Positions 10,051 to 19,292 of a stretch of DNA of 64,000 nt are shown here, in pieces. The translations under genes and the position numbers were made by a program. Position 1 is the stretch's first letter; every line of letters begins with the position of its first letter. Under the pieces are notes generated by a model. The model was given only the letters and a program-made list of their open reading frames with translations. It did no database searches and was not told the origin of the DNA. This stretch comes from Candidatus Didemnitutus sp. GTDB lineage: Bacteria; Verrucomicrobiota; Verrucomicrobiia; Opitutales; Opitutaceae. The stretch lies in the NCBI GenBank assembly GCA_023701285.1, contig JAMPXH010000006.1, positions 1 through 64,000 of the forward strand, in the 5' to 3' direction.

Positions 10051-11256
10051 TCAGACGCCTTCAGCCAGCAACTCATCCACGATGCGCCCGCAATTGAGCT
10101 GCATGCGCGGCAAATGGAACGGGCCCTTCCACATGTTGCCCTTGAGACGGGTGGCGATGCGACCGTCGCGATGCGCGTAGCCGAACCATTCGCCGAATTC
10201 CGGATCGGCGAACACCCGGTGCGACCAAGTGTGCACCTCGTGATGCCACGCCGCATACTTCGGATCGCGGGTCAGTTGCCACGCGAGCAAGGTCGCGATC
10301 TCGGTCTCGTTGTGCGGCCACCAGAATTTCATCTCGGCCACGTATTCCTGCACGGGAAGTCCCTTCAGGTCCGTGAAGGAGAAGAGTCCGCCGTGTTCGC
10401 GATCCCAGCCGCGCTCCCACATGCAATCCAGGATGCCGAGCCCGAGTTTCAGCAGGTGCGCGTCGCCACCCCGCAGCTTGGCCTCGTGGAGGATGAACCA
10501 CGCGCATTCGATGGCGTGTCCGGGATTGAGTGTGCGTCCGTCGAAGTGGTCGATGACGGCGCCGTCCGGCGCCACCACTTCCATCAGGACCTTGAGCTCG
10601 GGCTTGTAGAAATACCGCTCGATGCGCGCGACGGCGTAGTCGATCCACGCCGTGCAGGTCCGGCCCTCGACTTCGCGGTCGCCGAGCGCAGCGCGGATTT
10701 CCTGCGCGATCACGATGGTGGTCATCAGCACGGCCACGCCCTGCATCGGCCGTGTGTGGGCGTCGACTTTGGGCACCGTGCCGCCGGGCTCGAGACTGCG
10801 CAGGTAGCGGGCAAAGTGCCCGATCGCCTCCTCCGCCGCGCGTTCCTCGCCCGTCGCCCGGGCATAGACGGCGCAACCCATCGCAGCGAAGCATTCACTG
10901 TAAGTATAGCGGCGCATGCGGAGCGGCTGCCCCTCGCGCGTGACCATGAAGTAAAGTTTGCCGCCGGGGCCGCTCCCCTTGGTGCGGATGAAGTCCAGGC
11001 AATGCCGCGCCGCCTCCAGCCACGCGTCGTCGCGCCGGACCGTATTGTAGAGGGTGGAAAAGGTCCAGACGGCGCGGCCCTGCAGCCACAGCGCCTTGTC
11101 CGTGTCGATGACCGTGCCGTCGCGATCGAGGCCGGTCAGCAGACCGCCGTGCTCGCGGTCGAGGCCATGGCGCAGCCAGAACGGGATCGTCCCTTTGAGC
11201 AGTCCATCCCAGTAGCAACTTTGCAGTTCACGCAGGCGGTCGGCATTCAGGTTCAT
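10051..11256 (-). CDS. N-acylglucosamine 2-epimerase (AGE / renin-binding protein family)
   Basis: Interconverts ManNAc and GlcNAc, the step after sialic acid cleavage. The 401 residues follow the (alpha/alpha)6-barrel AGE family throughout: KALWLQGRAVWTFSTLY, YTYSECFAAMG, LNPGHAIECAWFIL, GWDREHGGLFSF, EMKFWWPHNETEIA, FADPEFGEWFGYAHRDG and GNMWKGPFHLPR all parallel the vertebrate enzyme. The similarity along the whole chain favours true AGE over the sugar-isomerase branch (YihS, cellobiose epimerase). The start codon overlaps the aldolase stop by four bases; the NagB fusion begins 19 bases downstream. This is the gene that most strongly ties the operon to sialic acid or ManNAc. Confidence 0.88.
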   Translation of the reverse strand: MNLNADRLRELQSCYWDGLLKGTIPFWLRHGLDREHGGLLTGLDRDGTVIDTDKALWLQGRAVWTFSTLYNTVRRDDAWLEAARHCLDFIRTKGSGPGGKLYFMVTREGQPLRMRRYTYSECFAAMGCAVYARATGEERAAEEAIGHFARYLRSLEPGGTVPKVDAHTRPMQGVAVLMTTIVIAQEIRAALGDREVEGRTCTAWIDYAVARIERYFYKPELKVLMEVVAPDGAVIDHFDGRTLNPGHAIECAWFILHEAKLRGGDAHLLKLGLGILDCMWERGWDREHGGLFSFTDLKGLPVQEYVAEMKFWWPHNETEIATLLAWQLTRDPKYAAWHHEVHTWSHRVFADPEFGEWFGYAHRDGRIATRLKGNMWKGPFHLPRMQLNCGRIVDELLAEGV

Positions 11257-12071
11257 TCGGAGTGGACCGTCGGACGGGAGGCGGGATTCACCACGGGCAA
11301 TCCCAAGGCCTCGTTAAACTTGGCGCCGAACTGCGGCAGCATCGCCGAGACAGAACCGAAATCACTGCCGTGCGCGATGAGGCGCGCGCCTGCTGCGCAG
11401 AGCGCACGGATGTCATCCACCGAACGCGCCGGGCGGCCCCACGCCACGCGGTTGCGGGCGGCGGCCGCGGCCACGCGGGTCTGGGCCTCCAGCATCGCGG
11501 GCACGGTCCAGTCCATCGCGCAGTTGAGCCGCAGCGAAAGATCTCCGGGGCCGATGAACAACCCGTCGATGCCGGGCACCGCCGCGATCTCATCGACGGC
11601 CGCCACGGCCTCGGGCGTCTCGATCTGCACGATCAGGACCGTCTCGCGGTTGGCCGCGGCGAAATAGCCGTCGCGTCCGTTGAGCCCGAAGCCGTTGTCC
11701 AGACCCGCGCCGTCGACGCCGCGCTGTCCGAGCGGCGGGAATTTCACGGCGCGCACCAGGTCCTGGGCATCCTGCCGGCTGTTCACGAGCGGGATGAGCA
11801 GGGCACTGGCACCGTCCTCGAGGAGCCGGTAAAGGTCCGTCGGGTTGCGGCTGCCGGTGCGGACGATGCAATCGATGTCGGCGAGGTGGTGCAGCGAGAG
11901 CATGCGCTGGATCTCGCGGCGATCCCACGCGTTGTGCTCGTTGTCGAGCCACAGCGCGTCGAAGCCGGCCTGGGCCGCGTGGGCCGGCATCATCATCGTG
12001 GGATAATACATGCACGCGATGCGGGCGACCTGGTCGTTACGCAGGCGTTGACGGATACGGGAAGCTCTCAT
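11253..12071 (-). CDS. HpcH/HpaI-family pyruvate aldolase, candidate Neu5Ac aldolase
   Basis: 272 residues of the class II (metal-dependent) 2-keto-3-deoxy acid aldolase family. Visible hallmarks: WLDNEH with Glu45-His46 at the place of the family's catalytic EH, Arg71 in VRTGSRN for the pyruvate carboxylate, and metal ligands Glu151 in QIETPEA and Asp177 in IGPGDLSL. It lies between the TonB receptor and AGE, and overlaps AGE by four bases. In a sialic acid pathway the enzyme at this point splits Neu5Ac to ManNAc and pyruvate, normally done by NanA, an unrelated DHDPS-fold class I enzyme. No NanA is in the window. A different 2-keto-3-deoxy sugar acid remains possible. Confidence 0.8.
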   Translation of the reverse strand: MRASRIRQRLRNDQVARIACMYYPTMMMPAHAAQAGFDALWLDNEHNAWDRREIQRMLSLHHLADIDCIVRTGSRNPTDLYRLLEDGASALLIPLVNSRQDAQDLVRAVKFPPLGQRGVDGAGLDNGFGLNGRDGYFAAANRETVLIVQIETPEAVAAVDEIAAVPGIDGLFIGPGDLSLRLNCAMDWTVPAMLEAQTRVAAAAARNRVAWGRPARSVDDIRALCAAGARLIAHGSDFGSVSAMLPQFGAKFNEALGLPVVNPASRPTVHSE

Positions 12072-12119
12072 GGGAAAGGGAGGACAGGCGGTGCAGGGCG
12101 GGCGGGGGGCGCGCGGCGC

Positions 12120-15092
12120 TCAGAACTTGATGGTGTTCGTCCACGCGTAGCTGCGTGGTTGCGCGCTGTAGATCGCGCTGTTGATGCCGGAGTAGCCGGT
12201 GATGCTGTTGGGACGGATCAGCACCTCGTAGCGGTCGAAGACGTTGTCGACGTTCACCTGCGTGCTCCAGGTGACCTTCTTGAACTTCCGCTCGTAACCG
12301 AGCACGAGGTCGAACTGGGCGCGCACCGGCCGCACGAACAGCGTCCGCTCCGCACCGGGCGTGTAGCCGTTGGGATAGTAGTAATAGTCGCCGGTGCGCC
12401 ACGCGACGTTCGCGATCACGCCGACGCGGAAGCCCTTCAGCGGCGCGCTTTGGAAGGAGTAGAAGTTGATCAGGTTGAGGCTGAACTCCGGATAGCCGGT
12501 GGTGCGGTCGCCGTCGCTCGACGTGACGATGGTGCCTGCGGGAGTCACGCCGGTCAGCTGCAGGTCCGTGATGGGCAGGCCGGTGACGCCGGTGCGGATC
12601 GGGCCGTGGGTCGCATGCGTGCGCAGCAGGATCGTGCGGCCGTTGGACGGCAGGATGCGGCCGGTGACGGGATCGGGGTTGGCGTAGTAGGCGTTGCCCG
12701 GCGTGCTGAGCATGGCGATGGTCAGCGGGATGTAGCCGGGATTGGCCGAGGTGCCGGGCGTAGAGGAATAGGTCGGCCGCACGTGGACGACGGTGCCGTC
12801 CGCGTAGGTGACCTGCCCTGCGCCGTTGGTGTAGAACTGGTCGTTGTAGAGCGTGCCGTAGCTGCTGTCGGTGCCGACCGTGCCCTGGATGAAGGCGGCG
12901 GAGAGGCGCACCTTCCAGCCGCGCTTGGGCGTGGCGACCAGGGCGATCTGCGCGCCCTGCGATTTGCGCTCGATCGGGATGACCGTGCCCGTCGCACCAA
13001 GGTGCCGGCCGTTCAAACCGGGAGGATTGATGGCATCGCGCATCTGCGAGGGGATGGCATAGGGCTCGTCCTTGGATTGCAGCGCGTAGAGCGAGATGGA
13101 GCCGGTGAGCTTGCTGCTGTCGGAGCCGATCTTGACGCCGATCTCCTGGCCGACCGAGTGCGAGATGGGCGCGGCATTGCCGTAGGGATCCGCCGGGACC
13201 GTCAGGAGCACGCCCGGCAGGTTGTAGGTGTCGGAGAGCAGCGCGTAGGGCCGCAGCCAGGAATTCAGGACATAGTTGGCGCCGACAGAGAAGCTGAGGT
13301 TCGACCCTGAGGCCTGGATGGCTGGGCTCGCAGTCGAGGGCAGCTGGCGGTTCTCGCCCGAGACGTAGCGCAGGCCGAGCAGCGTCGTCAGACGCTCCTC
13401 CGCCCCCCACTGCGTGAAGTTGACCGCGTAGGCGCCGCGGCTGATCGCGCGGCTGTGAAGATAGAGATCGGTGCCGGTGACGCCCTGGGGATTCTGCGGC
13501 GTGACGAGCGCCGGGTCGGTCTGGTTCATCAACTGCGCGACGTAGTTGACGCCGTTGACGGTGATGCGCTCGGCGCCGGCCCAGTCGAACGGCCGCTTCA
13601 CCGGCCCGTTGCTGACGGACCAGAAGGGATCGGCCATCTGCGTGCGTGTGCCGGTGCCGCTCAGGATGACGTTGAAATCGGCGTCCGCCTGGTAGTAGGC
13701 GAAGTTCTCGTTCGCGTAATTGCCCTCGGTGAAGTCGACACCGATGACGGTCTGGCTGCTGCCCTTGCCGCCGAAGATTTTGTTGGTTAGCAGCGCGGAG
13801 GCGCGGAACGACTTGGAGCGCGAAGGCTGGCTTGACCAGACCGAGCCCGTGCTGCCGCCGGCTTCCATCGTCCATTCGCCGGGGATGGGATTGGCGGCGG
13901 CCGTGGGAGAGAAAAACGAGAACGAACTGCCGTAGCCGAGGCGGCTGCGCTTGCTCTGGTAGCCGGCGGAAATCTGGGTGGAGAGCCAGGGCGTCCACAC
14001 GGTCTCGGCGATCACCGAGCCGAGCTTGGCCGTGGTGTCCTCCGAGCCGATCGTGCCGCCGTAGGAGTCGATGTTGTCCCAGTTCAGGAACCCGTTGCCG
14101 ATCACGCCTGCGCCGCTCGCGCCGGTGGCGCTGGCCTCGATCTGGCCGGAGGCGAGCAGGTAGCGGAGGTTCTGCCCGTGGCGGGCGTCCGCGGTGGTGC
14201 TGCCGGCATTCAACGTCAGGTTGCGGGGCACGTAGCGTTCGAGATCCGTCTGCTTGCCGGTGAAGCGCAGCACCGTGTTGCCGCGCCGGAACGCCAGCTG
14301 CGCGTAGTAGCCCTTCAGCGGGCCGCCCATCCAGTCGCGATTGTCGCCCAGCTCCTGATTGAGCAGCGAGATCGCCACGGCGAAGTTGCGCGTGCCGAAA
14401 CCGTAATCGAGCTGGCCGAGGTAATGGCTCTCGTCGTCGATCTGGAACTTGAGGGAGCCGTTGGGCTTTTTGCCGAAGCGCGCCTGCTTCGAGATGATGT
14501 TCACGACGCCGCCACCGCCACCGTTGCCGTAGAGCAAGGCCTGCGGACCGTTGATGACCTCGACGCGCTCGACGCCGAAGTTGCTGTTCAATCCGGTGCC
14601 CGCGGGCGACGGCAGCATGAAGCTGTCCTGCTTGACCACCGCCGCGCCGAGGCCGCGCAGCTGCACGCCGGCCGAGACGCTGTCGCCGCCACCGCGATCC
14701 ATCGGCTGGTTCACGGGGATGCCGTTGACATCACCGGCCGCGGACCCGGTTCCGGAGCCTGCGGAGAACTCGCGCAGCATGGCTTCGAGGGTCGTGCTGT
14801 TCGTGTCGTCCATCAGGGCGCGCGTGAACACATCCGCCGACATCGGCAGCTTGCGCAGCTCGGCGTTGAAGTTGGTGATCGAGTTCGAATTGACCGTGCT
14901 GTAGCCGTCATCGGCCTCGCCCTTCACCTCGAAGGGCGTCAACTCCACGACCTCCTCCTCCTTGTCCAGCGGCGGCGTGGCGCGCACCGGGGCCGGGTTG
15001 GTCTGCCCCGTGAGCACGGGCGAAAGGCCGCCGGTGCCGAGTAGCAGGGTGCAGGCGAAGAGAGGGAAGGATTGCAGGAAGCGTGGTCTCAT
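12120..15092 (-). CDS. TonB-dependent outer-membrane receptor (amino-sugar locus)
   Basis: 990 residues. Signal peptide (FPLFACTLLLGTGGLSPVLTGQ), a short Pro-rich stretch, an acidic TonB-box-like region (EEEVVELTPFEVKGE), a plug domain (LRGLGAAVVKQDSF, GVERVEVINGPQALLYGNG, GGVVNIISKQ), then a long beta-barrel ending in the aromatic AWTNTIKF, as expected for BAM insertion. It should bring oligosaccharides or free sialic-type sugars into the periplasm. It has its own predicted operator upstream and is followed by the aldolase after 48 bases. No CarO/FecA-type signalling extension and no adjacent sigma/anti-sigma pair are seen. Confidence 0.9.
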   Translation of the reverse strand: MRPRFLQSFPLFACTLLLGTGGLSPVLTGQTNPAPVRATPPLDKEEEVVELTPFEVKGEADDGYSTVNSNSITNFNAELRKLPMSADVFTRALMDDTNSTTLEAMLREFSAGSGTGSAAGDVNGIPVNQPMDRGGGDSVSAGVQLRGLGAAVVKQDSFMLPSPAGTGLNSNFGVERVEVINGPQALLYGNGGGGGVVNIISKQARFGKKPNGSLKFQIDDESHYLGQLDYGFGTRNFAVAISLLNQELGDNRDWMGGPLKGYYAQLAFRRGNTVLRFTGKQTDLERYVPRNLTLNAGSTTADARHGQNLRYLLASGQIEASATGASGAGVIGNGFLNWDNIDSYGGTIGSEDTTAKLGSVIAETVWTPWLSTQISAGYQSKRSRLGYGSSFSFFSPTAAANPIPGEWTMEAGGSTGSVWSSQPSRSKSFRASALLTNKIFGGKGSSQTVIGVDFTEGNYANENFAYYQADADFNVILSGTGTRTQMADPFWSVSNGPVKRPFDWAGAERITVNGVNYVAQLMNQTDPALVTPQNPQGVTGTDLYLHSRAISRGAYAVNFTQWGAEERLTTLLGLRYVSGENRQLPSTASPAIQASGSNLSFSVGANYVLNSWLRPYALLSDTYNLPGVLLTVPADPYGNAAPISHSVGQEIGVKIGSDSSKLTGSISLYALQSKDEPYAIPSQMRDAINPPGLNGRHLGATGTVIPIERKSQGAQIALVATPKRGWKVRLSAAFIQGTVGTDSSYGTLYNDQFYTNGAGQVTYADGTVVHVRPTYSSTPGTSANPGYIPLTIAMLSTPGNAYYANPDPVTGRILPSNGRTILLRTHATHGPIRTGVTGLPITDLQLTGVTPAGTIVTSSDGDRTTGYPEFSLNLINFYSFQSAPLKGFRVGVIANVAWRTGDYYYYPNGYTPGAERTLFVRPVRAQFDLVLGYERKFKKVTWSTQVNVDNVFDRYEVLIRPNSITGYSGINSAIYSAQPRSYAWTNTIKF

Positions 15093-15265
15093 TGGGGGTA
15101 GTTCGGGAGGGTGGTTTCTGTGATGCGGTCACCGCATCGGGTTGCAGGAAGGGATTCCATCCGCGTCGGACGGGACGACGTTCGCCAGCGGGGTGGAAAA
15201 CGATTCTCGCGCGAGCACACTGGCGTTGCATCACAGGCAGCGTGGCCCGCCAACGCCATCCTCTT

Positions 15266-15282
15266 GGTTACAATATGTGACC
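15266..15282. promoter_or_regulatory. Predicted GntR operator, site 2
   Basis: GGTTACAATATGTGACC, a near-perfect palindrome (GGTnACA-ATA-TGTnACC), 174 bases upstream of the TonB receptor start. Preceding bases CCAACGCCATC are also found before site 3, so the conserved block exceeds the 17-mer. Confidence 0.6.
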
Positions 15283-15324
15283 ATGGACGGAATGTCGGTT
15301 CGGGCAGCAGGGAGCGCATGAGTT

Positions 15325-18300
15325 TCAGCGGGAGACCTTCAACCGGAGGAAACGCGCGCCGATCCCAGTGAAGGGCGTGTTCATGGTCACGATCACGTGT
15401 TCGAAACCGGGAGCGCGCGGCAGCGCCGCGGTCTCCCGGGTGAGCGATCCGTCCGTCTGCCAAGACCGCAGATCGTCGGACACCTCGACCGCATACGTCA
15501 CACCCGCCACGCGGCGTCGATCGAACGCCAGTCCCAGCGCCCCGTCCCACAGCATCGGTTCGGGATGGACCAACGCGCTCCACGGACCATAGCCCAACGC
15601 GTAGGCCATGAGATTGCTCGCACCGTCGCCGTTCGCGTCCGCCGCGGCGCCGCTGACCGCCGTGTCGATGAGATGAGCCGGAGAGAACGCCATCTGCCGG
15701 TAGGTCTCGTAGTCGCCGGCCGGCGTCGCGGCGGTCCAGCGCGCGTCCATCTCGGCGAGCGTAAAGCGCGTGCTCACCACGGAATTCAATTCGGCGCCTT
15801 CGCGATACTTCACGTAGGTGGTGGCGACGAACGTGCCGTCGGGCAGCCGCTCCAGCCCCGGATAGCCGCAATCGTTGCCGGCGTAGCTATGCAGGAGTTT
15901 CACACGGTAAAGCCCTTCGCGACTCTCCAGAAGGTCGCCGTAGTAACCGACCCACGCGACGAAATGCGTCGTGGTCGGGCTGTCCGCACCCGTGTCGCGA
16001 AAGCAGATCACGAGGCGGCCATCGTCCGCGTATCTCGCCTTGTGCCGGTCGCCGTTGAGGCTGCGCGGCAGCGGACGCGGCGCGGACCACGTCACGCCTT
16101 CGTCGTCGCTCGTCATGTAGAGGGAGACGCGGCGCACGTTCTCGCGGAGCAGGCAGAGCAGCTGACGGCCGTCCGGTGAACGCACGATCTCCGGCTCGCA
16201 CGGTTTCAGGCCCGGCAGATCGAGGATCACGCGCCACGGCGTCCAGGTCAGCCCGCCGTCGGCGGAGAGACTTTGCGCGATCACATTCGACTTCTCCTCC
16301 ACGGTCTCTCCCGGGCGCCTGATGTTCGTCAAACCCAGCAGCCGCCGCCCGCCCTCGATCGGCTCGATGGTGCAGAACGGCATCGCCGTCCCTGCCAACC
16401 CGGTGGACGCCATCGCGGTCCAGTTCGCCCCGTCGTTTTCCGAATACGCCACCTGCATCGTCCTTTTCGCATCCGAGCCCAGTCCGCCGAAAACCACCAG
16501 TCGGGCCACGCCCTCCGGATCGGACAGGCGGTAGATGACGGGACAGTTGCTCACCGTGGACCAGTTGTCCGGCACCGGGAGCAAGGGGCTCCATGTGCGC
16601 CCGCCGTCATCGCTCCGCTTCAGCGGACCGAGCGTTCCGCCGTGCCCGAGGGACCACACGCAATAGAGCGTGCGTCCATCGGGCAGCAATACGGTCGTCG
16701 GCTGTCCCTGGTAATCGGTTGCCGTGCCCTGTGCCACGATAACATGGCGCGAGGTCTCGGTGGACAGGTCGATCACCGGCAGCGGAAAGCTCCGGCGCAC
16801 TTCGATCAGATCTCCGGATGCGAACGTGGTGGCGATTCGCACGCGCTGCAGCGTCAGCGCCCGCGCCGCCGGCTGTCCGGCGGGCCCCGCCAGCGCGAAT
16901 GCCAGCGTGTCGAAACGAAATCCCACCGCACCATTGTCCGCCGTCTCGACGCGGTGTCCCGACAGCTCTCCGCCCGTGAATTCCGCCGAAATAGACAACT
17001 CCTCTGCGCCTGTCCGGGTGAGCACCAAGGTGCCGCGGCAAGTGGTGTCAGCCGCGAAATCGGGCGCGCCCAAACCCCCGCCGCCCCCGAGCAACGCGTA
17101 GGTTTCCGCCGCCGGCGTCGGCGCCGCGAGCAGCGAACCCGCCGCGCCGGTGCGCTTGCGCACGGTCAACGGGCGCGCGTCGATGCCTGCAGGAGCGAGG
17201 TCGGCGAAGACCGCGTAGCCGGTGAACGTGTTGTCGGAAGGATCGCCATCCGCCGCGAGCGGACGCTCCGCGCTATCGAAGACGCCGAAGCGGAACCCGC
17301 CCTCATCCGCATGAAAGGCCGCCGGCGCCGCGGTGGGCGCCGCCTCGAGTTCGAAACTGAAATCCACGACCAAGCTCTGTCCGAGGAGCAGAGTTTGCGG
17401 CGGAAAATGGGCCGCGATCTGCCGGGCGCCGCCTCCGGCCGTATCGATCCGCAGACCCTGCGCATTGACCGTCACCGCGCTGGCGTGGGACGCGAACCAA
17501 GCCAGCGACTCCGGCGACCGCTGCTCCGTGCGCTCGGCGTCGGCAAAACCGTCCTCCGCCAGGACCGCTTCCCGCACGGGCTCGGGCAGGAATCCGATCG
17601 ACCGCAGGAAGGCACGGATCGGCGGCAGCACGTCGGTCTTCCACGGCTCCAAGGTCCAGAACGAGTGCGAGCCACCGGCCGCGCTCCACAACTCGGCGCG
17701 ATTGCCCGCGGCAGTCATGCCCGCGACAAATTGCTGCGCCTGCGTGATCGGCACGCGCGGATCGGCCGTGCCGTGCAACACGAACGATGGCGGCAGACCC
17801 GGACGGAGGTGATGATTGGGCGAGATCGCGGTGGCGAGTTCGATGCTGCCCACGCGCCCATCGCGCTCCTCTTCATAGACCGCATCGAGCACCGGATTCA
17901 GCAACACGAGTGCATTCGCCGCCGAGGAGATCGCGGTGCCCTCGCCGGCCGCCTCGAAGCCCGGGACGATCGCCGTGCTGGCGGCCACGTGACCGCCCGC
18001 CGAGTCGCCCGCGGCCACGATGCGCCGCGGATCGATGCCCAGCTCCGCTGCGTGGCCGCGCAGCCAGCGCACCGCGCTCTTCCCATCCTCCACACACGCC
18101 TCGGGCCCCGTGCCGAAACGCGACTTGACCCGGTAGTCGGCGCACACCGCCACCAGCCCCAGCGTCGCGAAATGCCGGGCATAGGGCATCAGGCGCGTGA
18201 TGTCGCCGCTGCCCCACCCGCCGCCATAGAAAAAAACGATGGCCGGACGCGTGTCGCTCGCGCGCCAGCCCGCCGGTTTGAAAACGAAGAGTTCCAGTCC

Positions 18301-19122
18301 CGCCTCGCCCACCTGCTTGTAGACGAACGAGGCATCCGGCGCCTCCTCGCTGCGCACGCGCGTCAGCGTGAGATTGTCGATGGCCAGGCCGTGATCGGCC
18401 CCGGTGTCGTTCGCGTCGCTCCAACGCAGGACCAGTTGCTCGCCCGGGCGCCAGGTGAGCGCGATCCGCGCCGTGATCGTGGTGCGGTTCGCGGCGGCGT
18501 TGCCGTTGAGCGCACCCACGGTGCCGGTGGTGACCGGCGTGACCGCATTCAGCGCCGGCACGCGCACGAAGGAGCCGGTTGCGATGTCCGTCCCCGCGCC
18601 CACCGCGTAGGCGAAGGTCAGCGTGCCGGACGTGCCGTCGCTGCGGCCCAGCCGCCATTGCTCCACATCCGCGGTCAACTCGAGTTCGAGGATCGGGGTT
18701 GCCGAGGTGTTTTGCAGCACGACCCCGAAGGCCATCACGCGGCTGCTGCCGGCCAGGGCGCCGAGCGCGCGTTCCGCGCTTCCGTCGGCACCGTAGCTGA
18801 GGACGGCGGAGGCCGCGCCGTTGCCGTAGTTGGCGTTCAACCCGGCCGCCTTGTCGACCGTCTCGGCACCGGCGACGGTATCAAGGATCTGCCAGCCGGT
18901 GAGCCCGGTGGTCACCAGCGGGGGCGAGGACCAGCCGGGGTCGTCGAGCCCGTAGGGGCCGTCGGTGCTCCCGTTGTAGATGCCCGAGACCGGCAGGCCG
19001 TCGAAGCTTTGGACGTAGCGCGTGCCGTTGAACGGCACCACGCCTGCGAGACACGAGTTGAAGCAGCTCAGGCTGAAGGCGAGCCAAGCCACGCCCCACC
19101 CACCGGACTTACGATTCGACAT
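15325..19122 (-). CDS. Secreted multidomain enzyme: beta-module, alpha/beta-hydrolase esterase, sialidase-like propeller
   Basis: 1,265 residues in five parts. Signal peptide; residues 28-255, a beta-module shared with the two genes upstream; residues 265-515, an alpha/beta-hydrolase (oxyanion-type FFYGGGWGSGD, nucleophile Ser374 in GDSAGGH, Asp454 in HGTADPRVP, His486 in GGSHSFW); residues 520-785, a beta-rich domain; then a BNR propeller with Asp boxes SDDGGRTW, SENDGANW, SADGGLTW and SDDEGVTW. The last 120 residues carry DANGDGASNLMAYALGYG and end FLRLKVSR, a C-terminal module common in verrucomicrobial secreted enzymes. One chain could deacetylate and then cleave an acetylated sugar. As in its shorter paralogue, the first triad arginine is missing (YQGQP). 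Same strand as the module genes upstream. Confidence 0.83.
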   Translation of the reverse strand: MSNRKSGGWGVAWLAFSLSCFNSCLAGVVPFNGTRYVQSFDGLPVSGIYNGSTDGPYGLDDPGWSSPPLVTTGLTGWQILDTVAGAETVDKAAGLNANYGNGAASAVLSYGADGSAERALGALAGSSRVMAFGVVLQNTSATPILELELTADVEQWRLGRSDGTSGTLTFAYAVGAGTDIATGSFVRVPALNAVTPVTTGTVGALNGNAAANRTTITARIALTWRPGEQLVLRWSDANDTGADHGLAIDNLTLTRVRSEEAPDASFVYKQVGEAGLELFVFKPAGWRASDTRPAIVFFYGGGWGSGDITRLMPYARHFATLGLVAVCADYRVKSRFGTGPEACVEDGKSAVRWLRGHAAELGIDPRRIVAAGDSAGGHVAASTAIVPGFEAAGEGTAISSAANALVLLNPVLDAVYEEERDGRVGSIELATAISPNHHLRPGLPPSFVLHGTADPRVPITQAQQFVAGMTAAGNRAELWSAAGGSHSFWTLEPWKTDVLPPIRAFLRSIGFLPEPVREAVLAEDGFADAERTEQRSPESLAWFASHASAVTVNAQGLRIDTAGGGARQIAAHFPPQTLLLGQSLVVDFSFELEAAPTAAPAAFHADEGGFRFGVFDSAERPLAADGDPSDNTFTGYAVFADLAPAGIDARPLTVRKRTGAAGSLLAAPTPAAETYALLGGGGGLGAPDFAADTTCRGTLVLTRTGAEELSISAEFTGGELSGHRVETADNGAVGFRFDTLAFALAGPAGQPAARALTLQRVRIATTFASGDLIEVRRSFPLPVIDLSTETSRHVIVAQGTATDYQGQPTTVLLPDGRTLYCVWSLGHGGTLGPLKRSDDGGRTWSPLLPVPDNWSTVSNCPVIYRLSDPEGVARLVVFGGLGSDAKRTMQVAYSENDGANWTAMASTGLAGTAMPFCTIEPIEGGRRLLGLTNIRRPGETVEEKSNVIAQSLSADGGLTWTPWRVILDLPGLKPCEPEIVRSPDGRQLLCLLRENVRRVSLYMTSDDEGVTWSAPRPLPRSLNGDRHKARYADDGRLVICFRDTGADSPTTTHFVAWVGYYGDLLESREGLYRVKLLHSYAGNDCGYPGLERLPDGTFVATTYVKYREGAELNSVVSTRFTLAEMDARWTAATPAGDYETYRQMAFSPAHLIDTAVSGAAADANGDGASNLMAYALGYGPWSALVHPEPMLWDGALGLAFDRRRVAGVTYAVEVSDDLRSWQTDGSLTRETAALPRAPGFEHVIVTMNTPFTGIGARFLRLKVSR

Positions 19123-19292
19123 AGGAAAAACGCGCGGGACGCCGGACTCCCGCCCGCCCCCGCTTGGTCGCTGAAATTGCAGGCAAAACTGATCCGAGCC
19201 GCGACGTGCACTCGGATCAGTTCATCCGGACAAGGTCCGAATCTACCGCCTTCACCCCAAGACGCGCAATCCCTCACGCGTCGGCGCCGCGC

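Noticed and set aside
10032-10256. N-terminal extension of the NagB fusion to an upstream ATG
   Set aside because: The extra 75 residues overlap the end of the AGE gene in another frame and are Arg/Ser/Cys-rich without similarity; the ATG 19 bases after AGE fits the operon.
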